64,000 nt of DNA from Micromonospora cathayae (GCF_028993575.1 NZ_CP118615.1:2294001-2358000); one strand, 5' to 3'. Shown: positions 37,281 through 45,508, counted from the stretch's first letter. Translations and numbers: made by a program. The notes: generated from the letters alone by a model not told the origin.

Positions 37281-38051
37281 ATGACACTGCGGAACCTGGT
37301 CTATTCGGTGTACGAGCGTCGACTGACGGCGAGCCTCGCGGGCAAGCCGGTGCCCCGGCACGTCGGCGTGATGTGTGACGGCAACCGCAGGTGGGCCAGG
37401 GAGATGGGGTACGTCGATCCCAACGACGGCCACCGGGTCGGCGCCGCCAAGATCAAGGACGTGTTGGGCTGGTGCGACCAGGCCGGTATCGGGCACGTCA
37501 CCCTCTACCTGCTCGCCACCGACAACCTGCGCCGTCCGGCCCGGGAACTCGACCCGCTGTTGAAGATCATCGAGGACCTGGTGACCGAGCTGGCCGAGGC
37601 GGGCAACCCGTGGCGGCTGCGCATGGTCGGCGCGCTCGACCTGCTGCCCGCGCAGACCGCCACCGCGCTGAAGGCCGCCGAGGAACGCACCCGGGACCGC
37701 ACCGGCGGGGCCCAGGTCAACATCGCGGTCGGGTACGGCGGCCGGCGCGAGATCACCGACGCGGTCCGCTCGCTGCTGCTGGAGCACGCGGCGACCGGCG
37801 GCACCCTGGAGGAGCTGGCCGAGGTGCTGGACGTCGAGCACATCGCCGAGCACCTCTACACCCGGGGCCAGCCCGACCCGGACCTGGTCATCCGGACCAG
37901 CGGGGAGCAGCGGCTGTCCGGGTTCATGCTGTGGCAGTCGGCGCACTCGGAGTTCTACTTCTGCGAGCTGAACTGGCCCGAGTTCCGCCGGGTCGACTTC
38001 CTGCGCGCCCTGCGCTCGTACGCCAACCGGCAGCGCCGGTACGGCGTCTGA
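37281..38051 (+). CDS. uppS: Cis-prenyltransferase of the short-chain (Rv1086-like) type
   Basis: A 256-aa isoprenyl transferase: RHVGVMCDGNRRWAR (Asp33), GHRVGAAKI, LYLLATDNLRR and RTSGEQRLSGFMLWQSAHSEFYF are the family motifs. The N-terminus (LVYSVYERRL) and the MCDGNRRWAR form, rather than the MDGNGRWA of UppS/decaprenyl synthases, resemble M. tuberculosis Rv1086, a Z,E-farnesyl-PP synthase that primes decaprenyl phosphate synthesis. A second, long-chain UppS is expected elsewhere in the genome. The symbol is therefore the generic one. ATG 37281 with a GTG one codon earlier. Confidence 0.85.
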   Translation: MTLRNLVYSVYERRLTASLAGKPVPRHVGVMCDGNRRWAREMGYVDPNDGHRVGAAKIKDVLGWCDQAGIGHVTLYLLATDNLRRPARELDPLLKIIEDLVTELAEAGNPWRLRMVGALDLLPAQTATALKAAEERTRDRTGGAQVNIAVGYGGRREITDAVRSLLLEHAATGGTLEELAEVLDVEHIAEHLYTRGQPDPDLVIRTSGEQRLSGFMLWQSAHSEFYFCELNWPEFRRVDFLRALRSYANRQRRYGV

Positions 38052-38120
38052 CCGAGCCCGCCACCGGCCGGTCCGCCGGCCCGGCGGGCCGGTTCAGCGC
38101 GGGTGGCCGGCGGGCCGGGA

Positions 38121-38945
38121 TCAGCGCAGTCGGGCGGCGGCGTCGGTGAGGAAGTCGCCGAGGGCGGCCGGGGAGTCGATGGTCAGGTCGGCGGCCGAGG
38201 CGACCTCCTGGCCGGTCTCCGGGTTCGCGACCGCCACGCAGACGCCCACGAAGCCGGGGTCGGTGGCGGCGCGGGCACGCAGGGCCGCGAACGCCTTGAT
38301 GTCGGAGACGTCGTCGCCGAAGTACCACGCGCCGCCGGCCGAGCGGATCGCCTCGTCGATCACCATGCCCTTGTCCCGGTCGACCGGGGGCTTGAGTTCG
38401 AGCACCATCCGGCCGGCCTGCACCCGCAGCCCGAGCCGGTCGGCCTGGGCCCGGCCCCAGCTCTCCACCGCCTCACCCAGGTGCGGGGCGGTGCGGTAGT
38501 GCAGGGCGACGGAGAGCCGCTTGTACTCCACCAGGGTCCCCGGTGGGAGTTCGGCGCGGGCCAGCTCGGCCAGCTCGGCCATGGTGGGCACCCAGGGCAG
38601 GGCGGCCGGCTCGGTGACGGTGTCGCCACCGGAGTGGCTGTGCTCCAGCCCGTAGAGGCCGTACAGGTCGATACCGACCAGACCGCCCAGATGGTCGCGG
38701 AGGAACTCGACCGGCCGGGCGGAGACGATCGCCACCCGTTGCACGACCGGGGCGAGCGCCTCGAGCGCGGCGAGGACCTTCGGGGCGGGCTGGACCGCCG
38801 TCGGGTCGTCGTCGACGGGTGCGAGGGTGCCGTCGAAGTCGAAGAAGAGGACGTACTCGTCCGCCCGTTCGGCGGTGGTCGCCCAGGCTTCGGCGGCGTC
38901 GAGCGGGGTCTTCGGAGGCTGGTTGCCCAGATTCAGCGGCGGCAC
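38121..38945 (-). CDS. otsB: Trehalose-6-phosphate phosphatase
   Basis: A 274-aa HAD-superfamily enzyme: VLFFDFDGTLAPVDDDP (nucleophile DxD), VAIVSARPVEFLRDHLG, LELKPPVDRDKGMVIDEAI and WYFGDDVSDIKAF (acidic motif). It dephosphorylates trehalose-6-phosphate to trehalose. I use the GTG at 38943-38945; an ATG at 38978 would add 11 residues. The trehalose-phosphate synthase (otsA) is not in this window. Convergent with uppS, with a weak GC hairpin between. Confidence 0.9.
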   Translation of the reverse strand: MPPLNLGNQPPKTPLDAAEAWATTAERADEYVLFFDFDGTLAPVDDDPTAVQPAPKVLAALEALAPVVQRVAIVSARPVEFLRDHLGGLVGIDLYGLYGLEHSHSGGDTVTEPAALPWVPTMAELAELARAELPPGTLVEYKRLSVALHYRTAPHLGEAVESWGRAQADRLGLRVQAGRMVLELKPPVDRDKGMVIDEAIRSAGGAWYFGDDVSDIKAFAALRARAATDPGFVGVCVAVANPETGQEVASAADLTIDSPAALGDFLTDAAARLR

Positions 38946-39042
38946 GCGCGTCAGCGTACCCCTAGGAGGGCCGCTCATTCGTGGCCGCGAAATGCTCTCT
39001 TGAGCGGTCGCCAGGGGCAGAAAGTCTGCGCGCGGGTTGACG

Positions 39043-39396
39043 TCAGCGTTCGGCGGCTCCCCGTCCGCGCCGGCGCAACGGCAGCACGGCGGCCTCCCGG
39101 TCGTGGCTGAGCAGGTAACCCTCCACGAACCCGGCGTTGTGGTCACCGGCGTGCGCCTCGATGTCGTTCAGCCGGGCCACCAGGAACTCGGTGAGCGCGG
39201 TGAGCCGGTCGTTGAGCCGGTCGTACAGGTGGGCGAGGACGGCGAGGACGACCGCCGTGCCGGCCGCGGTCAGCGCGAAGAGGTTGACGACCAGGGGAAG
39301 CTGCCCGCCCTCGACCACACCGACCACCACGTTGCCGGTCACCGAGAGTGTCACGGACACCGTCGCGACCAGGACTGCCGACCACTTCAGGGCCAT
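39043..39396 (-). CDS. Small two-helix membrane protein, unknown function
   Basis: A 117-aa protein, ATG 39396 behind AGGAGGGG. Two hydrophobic helices (WSAVLVATVSVTLSVTGNVVVGVV and PLVVNLFALTAAGTAVVLAVLA) are followed by a helical, partly coiled-coil-like C-terminus (DRLNDRLTALTEFLVARLNDIEAH) and a basic end. I recognise no family. It lies about 100 bp from the XRE regulator gene on the same strand, so regulation by that protein is possible. Confidence 0.75.
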   Translation of the reverse strand: MALKWSAVLVATVSVTLSVTGNVVVGVVEGGQLPLVVNLFALTAAGTAVVLAVLAHLYDRLNDRLTALTEFLVARLNDIEAHAGDHNAGFVEGYLLSHDREAAVLPLRRRGRGAAER

Positions 39397-39499
39397 GGAC
39401 AGACCCCTCCTTCTGTCACAGGAGGACGCTAGCGTGCGGGTTCCGTGTCCGGTGCGGAACGCTCGGTACCTGATCGGCGTTCTTTCGCCATCTGAGGAA

Positions 39500-39946
39500 C
39501 TAGCTGGCCCGTTTATCCGTATTTCGGGCATCGACCGGCAGCGGTGGCCGATAGGCGAGATATCTGACGGTTTCCCGGATGTGGAACTTCTCCGCGTCGG
39601 AGACGGTCGGGTCGACCAGTCGGCGGAGCAGCGCCTCGACGTCCGGGTCCATCGGCGGGGCGTCCGGCCGGGGCCGGGCGGTGGTGGTCCGGTCCCAGCC
39701 CAGCGCGGCGAACGCGGTCGCCGGGTCGAGGCCGAGGCCCTGGCAGAAGGCGACCACCCGTTCGGCCTCCGGGTCGCTGGCCCAGTCGCCGCGCACCCAG
39801 CGGTTGATGGTCTGGCGGGAGACGCCGGTGCGGCGGGAGACCTCGGTACCACTCCAGGCCCGGGTCGCCCGCGCGTCGTCGAGCGCCCGGCGCACGAAGG
39901 CCGCGAAGGCGATCTTGCGCGCGGGGGCGTGGGCGTGGTCGGTCAC
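39500..39946 (-). CDS. XRE-type helix-turn-helix transcriptional regulator
   Basis: A 148-aa protein from the GTG at 39944-39946; longer in-frame readings upstream cross a promoter-like region. Residues about 15-70 contain a Cro/C1-type HTH (FVRRALDDARATRAWSGTEVSRRTGVSRQTINRWVRGDW) and residues 75-148 an unclassified helical domain (HIRETVRYLAYRPPLP). It is divergent from a two-gene unit (small ORF and membrane protein), and two similar inverted repeats lie between at 39996 and 40115. It may act as repressor of both directions. No other domain is visible. Confidence 0.82.
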   Translation of the reverse strand: MTDHAHAPARKIAFAAFVRRALDDARATRAWSGTEVSRRTGVSRQTINRWVRGDWASDPEAERVVAFCQGLGLDPATAFAALGWDRTTTARPRPDAPPMDPDVEALLRRLVDPTVSDAEKFHIRETVRYLAYRPPLPVDARNTDKRAS

Positions 39947-39995
39947 CTGAAGACGGTACGACCAGCCGATCCGGCCAACGTTGTGAGGCGCGCTC

Positions 39996-40015
39996 TTGTC
40001 ACGCGCAAGTGACAA
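39996..40015. promoter_or_regulatory. Operator-like inverted repeat, copy 1
   Basis: TTGTCAC-GCGCAA-GTGACAA: perfect 7-bp arms, 6-bp spacer. It lies 50-69 bp upstream of the XRE regulator start. The same pattern recurs at 40115-40134 and continues into CTT after both copies, indicating a real recurring site. Candidate binding site of the XRE protein. Confidence 0.6.
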
Positions 40016-40114
40016 CTTCTTCGCGTTGCCCTTGCCTGTCAACTGCCGCTCTACCTGTGTAAATGGCAGAAAAGCTGGGGCTGGGTGTGGCGGCAAACAC
40101 ATAGGAAGCTGTTA

Positions 40115-40134
40115 TTGTCACGCCCATGGGACAA
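40115..40134. promoter_or_regulatory. Operator-like inverted repeat, copy 2
   Basis: TTGTCAC-GCCCAT-GGGACAA: arms match except one base. It is 119 bp from copy 1 and 72 bp upstream of the small ORF at 40206. Shared with copy 1 are TTGTCACGC, CA in the spacer and GACAACTT. It sits on the plus-strand side of the divergent region, so one regulator could control both transcripts. Confidence 0.6.
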
Positions 40135-40205
40135 CTTTCGGTGTGTCGTGGGTGGGAGCCGGCCGCTTCCCGCCCGGGCCGCGCGCCCGGTACGAGGGAG
40201 GTGTG

Positions 40206-40301
40206 GTGACCGAACTCGCAACCCGTGCCGGGGCCGCCGGCCTGATCGCGGACGGGATGGCCGCGGGTCCGCGCCCGCACCGGACCGGAGCCGTCGGATG
40301 A
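40206..40301 (+). CDS. 31-aa small ORF, translationally coupled to the next gene
   Basis: A GTG at 40206 preceded six bases earlier by GAGGGAGG opens a 31-codon frame (VTELATRAGAAGLIADGMAA, then a short basic end). Its TGA overlaps the ATG of the downstream membrane-protein gene (ATGA, 40298-40301). A good ribosome binding site plus exact overlap suggest it is translated, as a small protein or a coupling leader. No homology can be claimed. Confidence 0.5.
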   Translation: MTELATRAGAAGLIADGMAAGPRPHRTGAVG

Positions 40302-40768
40302 GCCCCTTCTTCGCGGTGTTCCTGGTCCTGCTGCTCGGCTCGACCAGCTATGCGGCCGGCCGGCTGCACGGGCAGCTCAGCTACCGGATCGGATACCGGT
40401 TCGGCTACCGGCAGGGCTACTTCGACGGCGACCGGGGGGCCTGGAACCGGCGACGCCGGGGAGCGCAGGCGGCCCTGGCGTCGGCGCTCGCGGTGCCACC
40501 CGGACGCGGGTGGCCGGAGTCGAGACCCGCCCCGCCGGCCACGTACCACGGTGCCCCGGCCAACCGGACGGGCACCACCTACACCGGCTCGGCGTTCGCG
40601 CCGGCCGGGGCCACCGGTACCCGTCCGGCCGGCCTGACCACCGCAGGACGCCAGCCGATGGCGGCCCTCGGAGGCGGCCAGCCCGTCGTGGCCGTCGGCG
40701 TGAGCCAGTCGACCGTGACCGTCGGCGGACGGTACCCGACCGGGACACTGGCCGGCCGGCGCGGCTGA
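40298..40768 (+). CDS. Single-pass membrane protein with Thr/Gly-rich tail
   Basis: A 156-aa protein beginning with a hydrophobic helix (SPFFAVFLVLLLGSTSYAAG, residues 2-22). A Tyr/Arg/Gly segment (SYRIGYRFGYRQGYFDGDRG, a YRxGYRxGY pattern) and a Thr/Gly/Ala/Pro-rich low-complexity tail follow. There is no known family. ATG 40298 overlaps the small ORF stop. Divergent from the XRE regulator, with a pair of operator-like repeats in between. Confidence 0.7.
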   Translation: MSPFFAVFLVLLLGSTSYAAGRLHGQLSYRIGYRFGYRQGYFDGDRGAWNRRRRGAQAALASALAVPPGRGWPESRPAPPATYHGAPANRTGTTYTGSAFAPAGATGTRPAGLTTAGRQPMAALGGGQPVVAVGVSQSTVTVGGRYPTGTLAGRRG

Positions 40769-40794
40769 GCCGACCGGAGGCCGCTCGGCGGCCC

Positions 40795-40819
40795 CGGTGC
40801 GTCCCGGCGGGACGCACCG
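40795..40819 (+). terminator. Hairpin with 11-bp stem
   Basis: CGGTGCGTCCC and GGGACGCACCG pair perfectly around GGC, 27 bp after the membrane-protein stop codon. A second hairpin follows four bases later. There is no long T-run, as is common for terminators in very GC-rich actinobacteria. Confidence 0.6.
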
Positions 40820-40822
40820 TGG

Positions 40823-40849
40823 GCCCGCGTCGCACCAGCCGACGCGGGC
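40823..40849 (+). terminator. Second hairpin with 10-bp stem
   Basis: GCCCGCGTCG and CGACGCGGGC pair around a 7-nt loop. Directly after the first hairpin it makes a tandem terminator. Confidence 0.55.
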
Positions 40850-41122
40850 GTACCGGCCGGGGTGCGCGCAGGGGGCATGCATCCCGGCCGGTATCCGCCC
40901 CGAACAGTGTGTTCATCCCCCACTCGATTGAGATCCATCGTCAGCTCTAGCCGGAAGCGGCGGGGCGGCGCTAGCGTCTAGTCATGGTCCGGGGTTCTCC
41001 CGGGCCAGCCGGCCAGCCCGGATCTGCGACCTCGCGCACGGGGCCCGCATCCGACCCCGTGTCCCCGGGCACCGGAGGAGGCGGAACGCGGGTGGCGGGT
41101 GCCCATCCGTCGGAGCAGGCCT

Positions 41123-42529
41123 GTGACGACTCGTCGTACCCCCGCCGGTGGCGATCAGACCCCGGCCGCGACCAGCACCACCCGCCGGACGACCCGGAGC
41201 CGCCGTACGGCCACGGGCACCGCCGAGCCCGGGGAGCCCCGACCAGAGGTCTTCGTCCTGGACACCTCGGTCCTGCTGTCCGACCCGGCGGCGTTCCACC
41301 GGTTCGCCGAACACGAGGTGGTCCTCCCGCTCGTGGTGATCTCCGAACTCGAGGGCAAGCGACACCATCCGGAGCTGGGCTGGTTCGCCCGGCAGTCGCT
41401 GCGCATGCTCGACGAGCTGCGGATCGTCCACGGCCGGCTGGACCTCCCGGTGCCCGCCAACGAGCAGGGCGGCTCGTTGCGGATCGAGTTGAACCACACC
41501 GACGACCGGGTGCTCCCGCCCGGGTTCCGTACCGAATCCAACGACGCCCGGATCCTGTCCGTGGCGCTCAACCTGGCCGCCGAGGGACGGCAGGTCATCC
41601 TGGTCAGCAAGGACATGCCGTTGCGGGTCAAGGCCGCCTCGGTCGGGCTGCGCGCCGACGAGTACCGGCACGGCCAGGCCAGCGACCCCACCTGGACCGG
41701 GATGGCCGAGCTGGAGGTGGCCGAGGAGCAGATCGGTCAGCTCTACGCCGGTGAGGCGCTCGACCTGGACGCCGCCGCCGGGCTGCCCTGCCACACCGGC
41801 CTGGTGCTGCACTCCGGCAACGGGTCGGCGCTGGGGCGGGTACTGCCGGACAAGACCGTCCGGCTGGTCCGGGGCGACCGGGACGCGTTCGGGCTGCGCG
41901 GTCGCTCGGCCGAGCAGCGGATCGCGCTGGACCTGCTGCTGGACGAGTCGGTCGGCATCGTCTCGCTGGGCGGCCGGGCCGGCACCGGCAAGTCGGCGCT
42001 GGCGCTCTGCGCGGGCCTGGAGGCGGTGATGGAGCGCCGCCGGCACAAGAAGGTGGTGGTCTTCCGGCCGCTGTACGCGGTGGGTGGTCAGGAACTCGGC
42101 TACCTGCCCGGCTCGGAGTCGGAGAAGATGTCGCCCTGGGCGCAGGCGGTCTTCGACACCCTCGGCGCGGTGGTGCACGAGAACGTGATGGAGGAGGTCA
42201 CCTCCCGGGGCATGTTGGAGGTGCTGCCGCTGACCCACATCCGGGGGCGCAGCCTGCACGACGCGTTCGTCATCGTGGACGAGGCGCAGTCGCTGGAGCG
42301 CGGGGTCCTGCTCACCGTCCTGTCCCGGATCGGGCAGGGCTCCCGGGTGGTGCTCACCCACGACGTCGCCCAGCGGGACAACCTGCGGGTGGGGCGGCAC
42401 GACGGGGTGACCGCCGTGATCGAGACGCTGAAGGGTCATCCGCTGTTCGCGCACGTCACCCTCACCCGCTCGGAGCGGTCGCCGATCGCCGCGATGGTCA
42501 CCGATCTCCTGGAGGACATCCCGCACTGA
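41123..42529 (+). CDS. PIN-PhoH family ATPase
   Basis: A 468-aa protein, GTG start at 41123 behind GGAG. The N-terminal PIN nuclease domain (residues about 28-165: [33 protein letters not shown] and VILVSKD with acidic residues in place) is fused to a PhoH-like P-loop ATPase (Walker [14 protein letters not shown] near 284, Walker [10 protein letters not shown] near 383, and a PLxHIRGR motif). PhoH2-type toxins/RNA helicases unwind and cleave RNA; this is the longer PIN-PhoH of about 450 aa found in actinobacteria, without an adjacent antitoxin gene in view. The first 27 residues are Thr/Arg-rich. Confidence 0.92.
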   Translation: MTTRRTPAGGDQTPAATSTTRRTTRSRRTATGTAEPGEPRPEVFVLDTSVLLSDPAAFHRFAEHEVVLPLVVISELEGKRHHPELGWFARQSLRMLDELRIVHGRLDLPVPANEQGGSLRIELNHTDDRVLPPGFRTESNDARILSVALNLAAEGRQVILVSKDMPLRVKAASVGLRADEYRHGQASDPTWTGMAELEVAEEQIGQLYAGEALDLDAAAGLPCHTGLVLHSGNGSALGRVLPDKTVRLVRGDRDAFGLRGRSAEQRIALDLLLDESVGIVSLGGRAGTGKSALALCAGLEAVMERRRHKKVVVFRPLYAVGGQELGYLPGSESEKMSPWAQAVFDTLGAVVHENVMEEVTSRGMLEVLPLTHIRGRSLHDAFVIVDEAQSLERGVLLTVLSRIGQGSRVVLTHDVAQRDNLRVGRHDGVTAVIETLKGHPLFAHVTLTRSERSPIAAMVTDLLEDIPH

Positions 42530-42538
42530 TAGTCGCTT

Positions 42539-42567
42539 TTGTGGGCCTGCGTCGCTATCTTTATAGT
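42539..42567 (+). promoter_or_regulatory. Sigma-70-like promoter for the lytic protein gene
   Basis: TTGTGG, a 17-bp spacer, then TATAGT form a rare good -35/-10 match in this GC-rich window. The -10 lies inside a hairpin (13-bp stem 42546-42558 with 42563-42575) that could also serve as terminator for the phoH gene. Transcription would begin near 42574, leaving about 230 nt of leader before the GTG at 42804. Confidence 0.45.
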
Positions 42568-42803
42568 GGCGCAGGTCACATTTGAGTCGTGTGGTTTCCC
42601 AACCGACCCACAGTGCGCGATGGTGTCCCACGAGCGCCCGCGCACCAGGAGCACCGTTGGTGAGCACTGGTCACCCGGGTCGGGCTCGCCGGCCGGGTGC
42701 CGGCGACCGCCGGTGCGGGTCGGGGCGCTCACGGCGCGGACCCGTCCGGTGCTGACCGGGGTCGGTCGCGCCGTGTCCTTGACCCCGACGAAGGGACCAC
42801 TTC

Positions 42804-43508
42804 GTGAGTCGGCTGTGGAGCCGGTTGGGTGCCCGTACCGCCGCCGTAGCGTTGCTCTCCGTGGGCGTCGCCGGCGGCTTCTATCTGGGCGAAGACCGGG
42901 AGACCCGGCGATCGGACGCGACCGCGCCGGTCGGCCAGGTCGTCGTCGAGCAGTCGCGGTACGTGCAGACCGACCAGGTCGTCGAGTCCGCCCGCTACCA
43001 GACCGAACTGCGTGCCATCCAGCGCGCCGAGGCCGCCGAGCTGGCCGCCCGCAAGGCCGCCGCCGAGCGGGCCGCCCGCAAGAAGCGCGAGGCCGAGGCC
43101 AAGGCCAAGGCGGAAGCCGAAGCCAAGGCGAAGGCCGAGGCGGAGGCCAAGAAGGCCGCGAACAGCAAGCCGTACGACGGGCCGATCCCCGCCTCCTGCA
43201 ACGAGTACAGCGGCAACCGCGAGATCGGCTGCGCGCTGCTGCTCGACAGCGGGTTCGGCATCGACCAGATGCCCTGCCTGGACAAGCTGTGGACCAAGGA
43301 GAGCGGCTGGAACCACAAGGCCCGCAACTCCTCCTCCGGGGCGTACGGGATCCCGCAGTCGCTGCCGGGCAGCAAGATGGGCTCGGCCGGCGACGACTGG
43401 GAAACCAACCCGGCCACCCAGATCGAGTGGGGCCTCGGCTACATCAAGGGCCGGTACGGCACGCCGTGCAAGGCCTGGGGGCACTCCCAGGACGTCGGCT
43501 GGTACTGA
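42804..43508 (+). CDS. Secreted lytic transglycosylase-like cell-wall protein
   Basis: A 234-aa protein with a signal/anchor helix (residues 10-28, TAAVALLSVGVAGGFYLG). A long Ala/Lys/Glu coiled-coil region (about 60-120, KAEAEAKAKAEAEAKKA) precedes a C-terminal domain with the pattern CNEYSGNREIGCALLLDSG, LDKLWTKESGWNHKARNSSSGAYGIPQSLPG and TQIEWGLGYIKGRYGTPCKAW. The last part matches the transglycosylase/aggregation-promoting-factor fold with Glu in the TKESGW segment as likely catalytic residue. It probably trims peptidoglycan outside the membrane. GTG start. Confidence 0.88.
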   Translation: MSRLWSRLGARTAAVALLSVGVAGGFYLGEDRETRRSDATAPVGQVVVEQSRYVQTDQVVESARYQTELRAIQRAEAAELAARKAAAERAARKKREAEAKAKAEAEAKAKAEAEAKKAANSKPYDGPIPASCNEYSGNREIGCALLLDSGFGIDQMPCLDKLWTKESGWNHKARNSSSGAYGIPQSLPGSKMGSAGDDWETNPATQIEWGLGYIKGRYGTPCKAWGHSQDVGWY

Positions 43509-43637
43509 CCGACCGGGCTGTTCGACGGGGGTGTGCGGTGATCCGCACACCCCCGTCGCCGTCGGTGGGGCCGCCGGACCGGGTCGGCGCGCCGGTCGGG
43601 TTGGCGGTCGGCCTGCTGAGCTGATAGCTACTTGTGG

Positions 43638-44285
43638 GTGACTTACGACGGTGGCCCGTCGGGCAACGACCCGAACCGGTTCGGCACCGAGGCCTTCTAC
43701 GCCTCGCTGGGGCGGGCCTTCGTCGCCATGTGCGCGGTGGTGCCCGTGCTCTTCCTGATCGAGGCGCTCGACGTCTGGCTGGACGCCGGCTTCGACCCGG
43801 CCGCCGGGATCATCCCCAAGCGCATCGACGGGCTGGACGGGGTCTTCTTCTCACCCTTCCTGCACCACGGCTTCGACCACCTCTACAGCAACAGCATCCC
43901 GTTGATCCTGCTCGGCACCTTCGTGCTCGCCGCCGGGGTCCGCCGGTTCCTGTGGTCGACGCTGGTGATCATCCTGGTCAGCGGGCTCGGCGTGTGGTTC
44001 ACCGGATCGTCCAACTCGGTGGTGGTCGGGGCCAGCGGCGTGATCTTCGGGTACCTCGGCCTGCTGCTCACCCGGGGCATCGTCGAGCGCACCTGGTGGA
44101 ACTTCGCGGTGGTGCTCCTGGTCGGTCTGCTCTACGGCTGGCAACTGGTCGGCATCCTCCCCACCGACGAGCGCATCTCCTGGCAGGGGCACCTGTTCGG
44201 GCTGGTCGGGGGCGTTCTCGCCGCGGTGCTGTTCCGTCGGCGGCGGGCCGAGGTGGATCCGGCGTCCCCGCTGCCCCTGTCCTGA
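43638..44285 (+). CDS. Rhomboid family intramembrane serine protease
   Basis: A 215-aa membrane protein; GTG 43638 is used (TTG six bases earlier is possible). The catalytic dyad is visible: GASG (Ser, in VVVGASGVIFGYLG) and His in SWQGHLFGLVGG. FLHHGFDHLYSNSIPLILLG is the conserved helix-2 motif (HxxxN). It has six helices, matching the core rhomboid. It cleaves single-pass membrane proteins in the bilayer; targets unknown. Confidence 0.92.
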   Translation: MTYDGGPSGNDPNRFGTEAFYASLGRAFVAMCAVVPVLFLIEALDVWLDAGFDPAAGIIPKRIDGLDGVFFSPFLHHGFDHLYSNSIPLILLGTFVLAAGVRRFLWSTLVIILVSGLGVWFTGSSNSVVVGASGVIFGYLGLLLTRGIVERTWWNFAVVLLVGLLYGWQLVGILPTDERISWQGHLFGLVGGVLAAVLFRRRRAEVDPASPLPLS

Positions 44286-44386
44286 TCACGCCACGTGGGA
44301 CATGCTTGCCCCACCCCGGCTCCGACCCCTACCGTCATCAGAAATCAGCGTGTGCTGATCCCTGAGCGGAAAGTGACGGTGCGTGG

Positions 44387-45355
44387 ATGCGAGAGATCGA
44401 CGTCGCTATCATCGGAGCCGGCCCGACCGGTCTCTACGCCGCGTACTACGCCGGCTTCCGGGGGCTCTCGGTCGCGGTGATCGACGCCCTGCCCGAGCCG
44501 GGTGGGCAGGTCACCGCGATGTACCCGGAAAAGATGATCTACGACATCGCCGGGTTTCCCGAGATCAAGGGACGGGACCTGGTGGCCAACCTGGTCGCCC
44601 AGTCCGCCACCGCCAACCCCGAGTACCTGCTCGGCGTCCGCGCGGAAGGGCTCGAACACGTCGACGGGCAGCCGGTGCTCACCCTCGCCGACGGCGAGCG
44701 GCTGCGCTGCGGCGCCATCCTCATCACCGGCGGGCTGGGCAGCTTCACCCCCCGTCCGCTGCCCGCCGCCGCCAGCTTCGACGGTGCCGGCCTGATGTAC
44801 TTCGTCCCGCAACCGGCCGAGCTGATCGGCCGGGACGTGCTGATCGTCGGCGGCGGCGACTCCGCCTTCGACTGGGCGGCGGCCCTGGCCCCGCTGGCCC
44901 GCTCGGTGACCCTGGTGCACCGCCGGGAACGGTTCCGGGCGCACGCCGCCACCGTGGCCCGGGTCCGCGAACTGCCGGTGCGGATCGTGGTCAACGCCGA
45001 GGTCACCAAGCTGCACGGGGACACCGCGGTGACCGGTGCCGACATCGCCGTACGCGGCGGCGCGGCGGAGACCGTGCCGGTGGACGCGGTGGTCGCGGCG
45101 CTGGGCTTCACCGCCGACCTGGGGCCGCTGGCCGAGTGGGGTCTGCACCTGGACAAGCGGCACATCACGGTCGACAGCGCGATGGCCACCAACCTGCCCC
45201 GGGTCTTCGCCGCCGGGGACATCACCGAGTACCCGGGCAAGGTCCGGCTGATCGCCACCGGATTCGGTGAGGCGGCCACCGCGGTGAACAACGCCGCCGT
45301 GGTGATCGACCCCGCGGCGCACCTCTTCCCCGGCCACTCCTCCGACGGCACCTGA
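44387..45355 (+). CDS. Ferredoxin-NADP reductase type 2 / thioredoxin-reductase-like flavoprotein
   Basis: A 322-aa protein with FAD motif IDVAIIGAGPTGLYAAYYAGFRGLSVAVIDALPEPGGQ, NAD(P) motif DVLIVGGGDSAFDWAA and C-terminal FAAGDITEYPGKVRLIATGFGEAATAVNNA. There is no CxxC redox pair, so it is not a thioredoxin reductase. Length and the GGQVTAMYPEK start match the FNR2 group, which reduces ferredoxin or flavodoxin with NADPH. ATG 44387. Confidence 0.9.
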   Translation: MREIDVAIIGAGPTGLYAAYYAGFRGLSVAVIDALPEPGGQVTAMYPEKMIYDIAGFPEIKGRDLVANLVAQSATANPEYLLGVRAEGLEHVDGQPVLTLADGERLRCGAILITGGLGSFTPRPLPAAASFDGAGLMYFVPQPAELIGRDVLIVGGGDSAFDWAAALAPLARSVTLVHRRERFRAHAATVARVRELPVRIVVNAEVTKLHGDTAVTGADIAVRGGAAETVPVDAVVAALGFTADLGPLAEWGLHLDKRHITVDSAMATNLPRVFAAGDITEYPGKVRLIATGFGEAATAVNNAAVVIDPAAHLFPGHSSDGT

Positions 45356-45421
45356 CCGCCGGCCGGCACCGCGCGGCCAGCCCGACGGGCCCGCCTGCGG
45401 GCCCGCGGTTCCGTCTGCGCT

Positions 45422-45508
45422 TCCTGCGGCCCGGCGGGCTCGCCTGCGGCTCCTGCGGCCCGGCGGGCTCGCCTGCGGTGCCCTTCCGGGCCGGCGGGTC
45501 CGCCTGCC
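45422..45508. repeat. 29-bp tandem repeat
   Basis: TCCTGCGGCCCGGCGGGCTC plus GCCTGCGG starts at 45422 and again at 45451 identically; a degenerate third copy begins near 45480. It lies between the ferredoxin-reductase and TetR genes (convergent ends), and no protein is encoded. Confidence 0.75.

Larger units (their letters stand above)
40769..41122. other. 354-bp intergenic stretch with tandem hairpins
   Basis: Two strong hairpins follow the membrane-protein stop (listed separately). Beyond 40850 there is an AT-richer patch around 40905-40960 (GTGTGTTCATCCCCCACTCG and GATTGAGATCCATCG), suitable for the phoH promoter, but no confident -35/-10 pair. No gene is supported. Confidence 0.6.

Noticed and set aside
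38071..38094. Terminator between uppS and otsB
   Set aside because: Only a 7-bp GC stem (CCGGCCC/GGGCCGG) without a T-run; such pairs are frequent by chance at this GC content.
42660..42755. Possible 31-codon leader peptide with AGGAG upstream, before the lytic protein gene
   Set aside because: Arg/Gly-rich composition typical of random GC-rich frames, no overlap with the next gene, and other similar frames occur nearby; kept only as a weak possibility.
42574..42803. Cyclic di-AMP (ydaO) riboswitch upstream of the lytic protein
   Set aside because: The conserved GGGGACCCA, GGGGUGAAUC and CCGAAUCCGUCAGCUAACCUCG-like blocks are not found.
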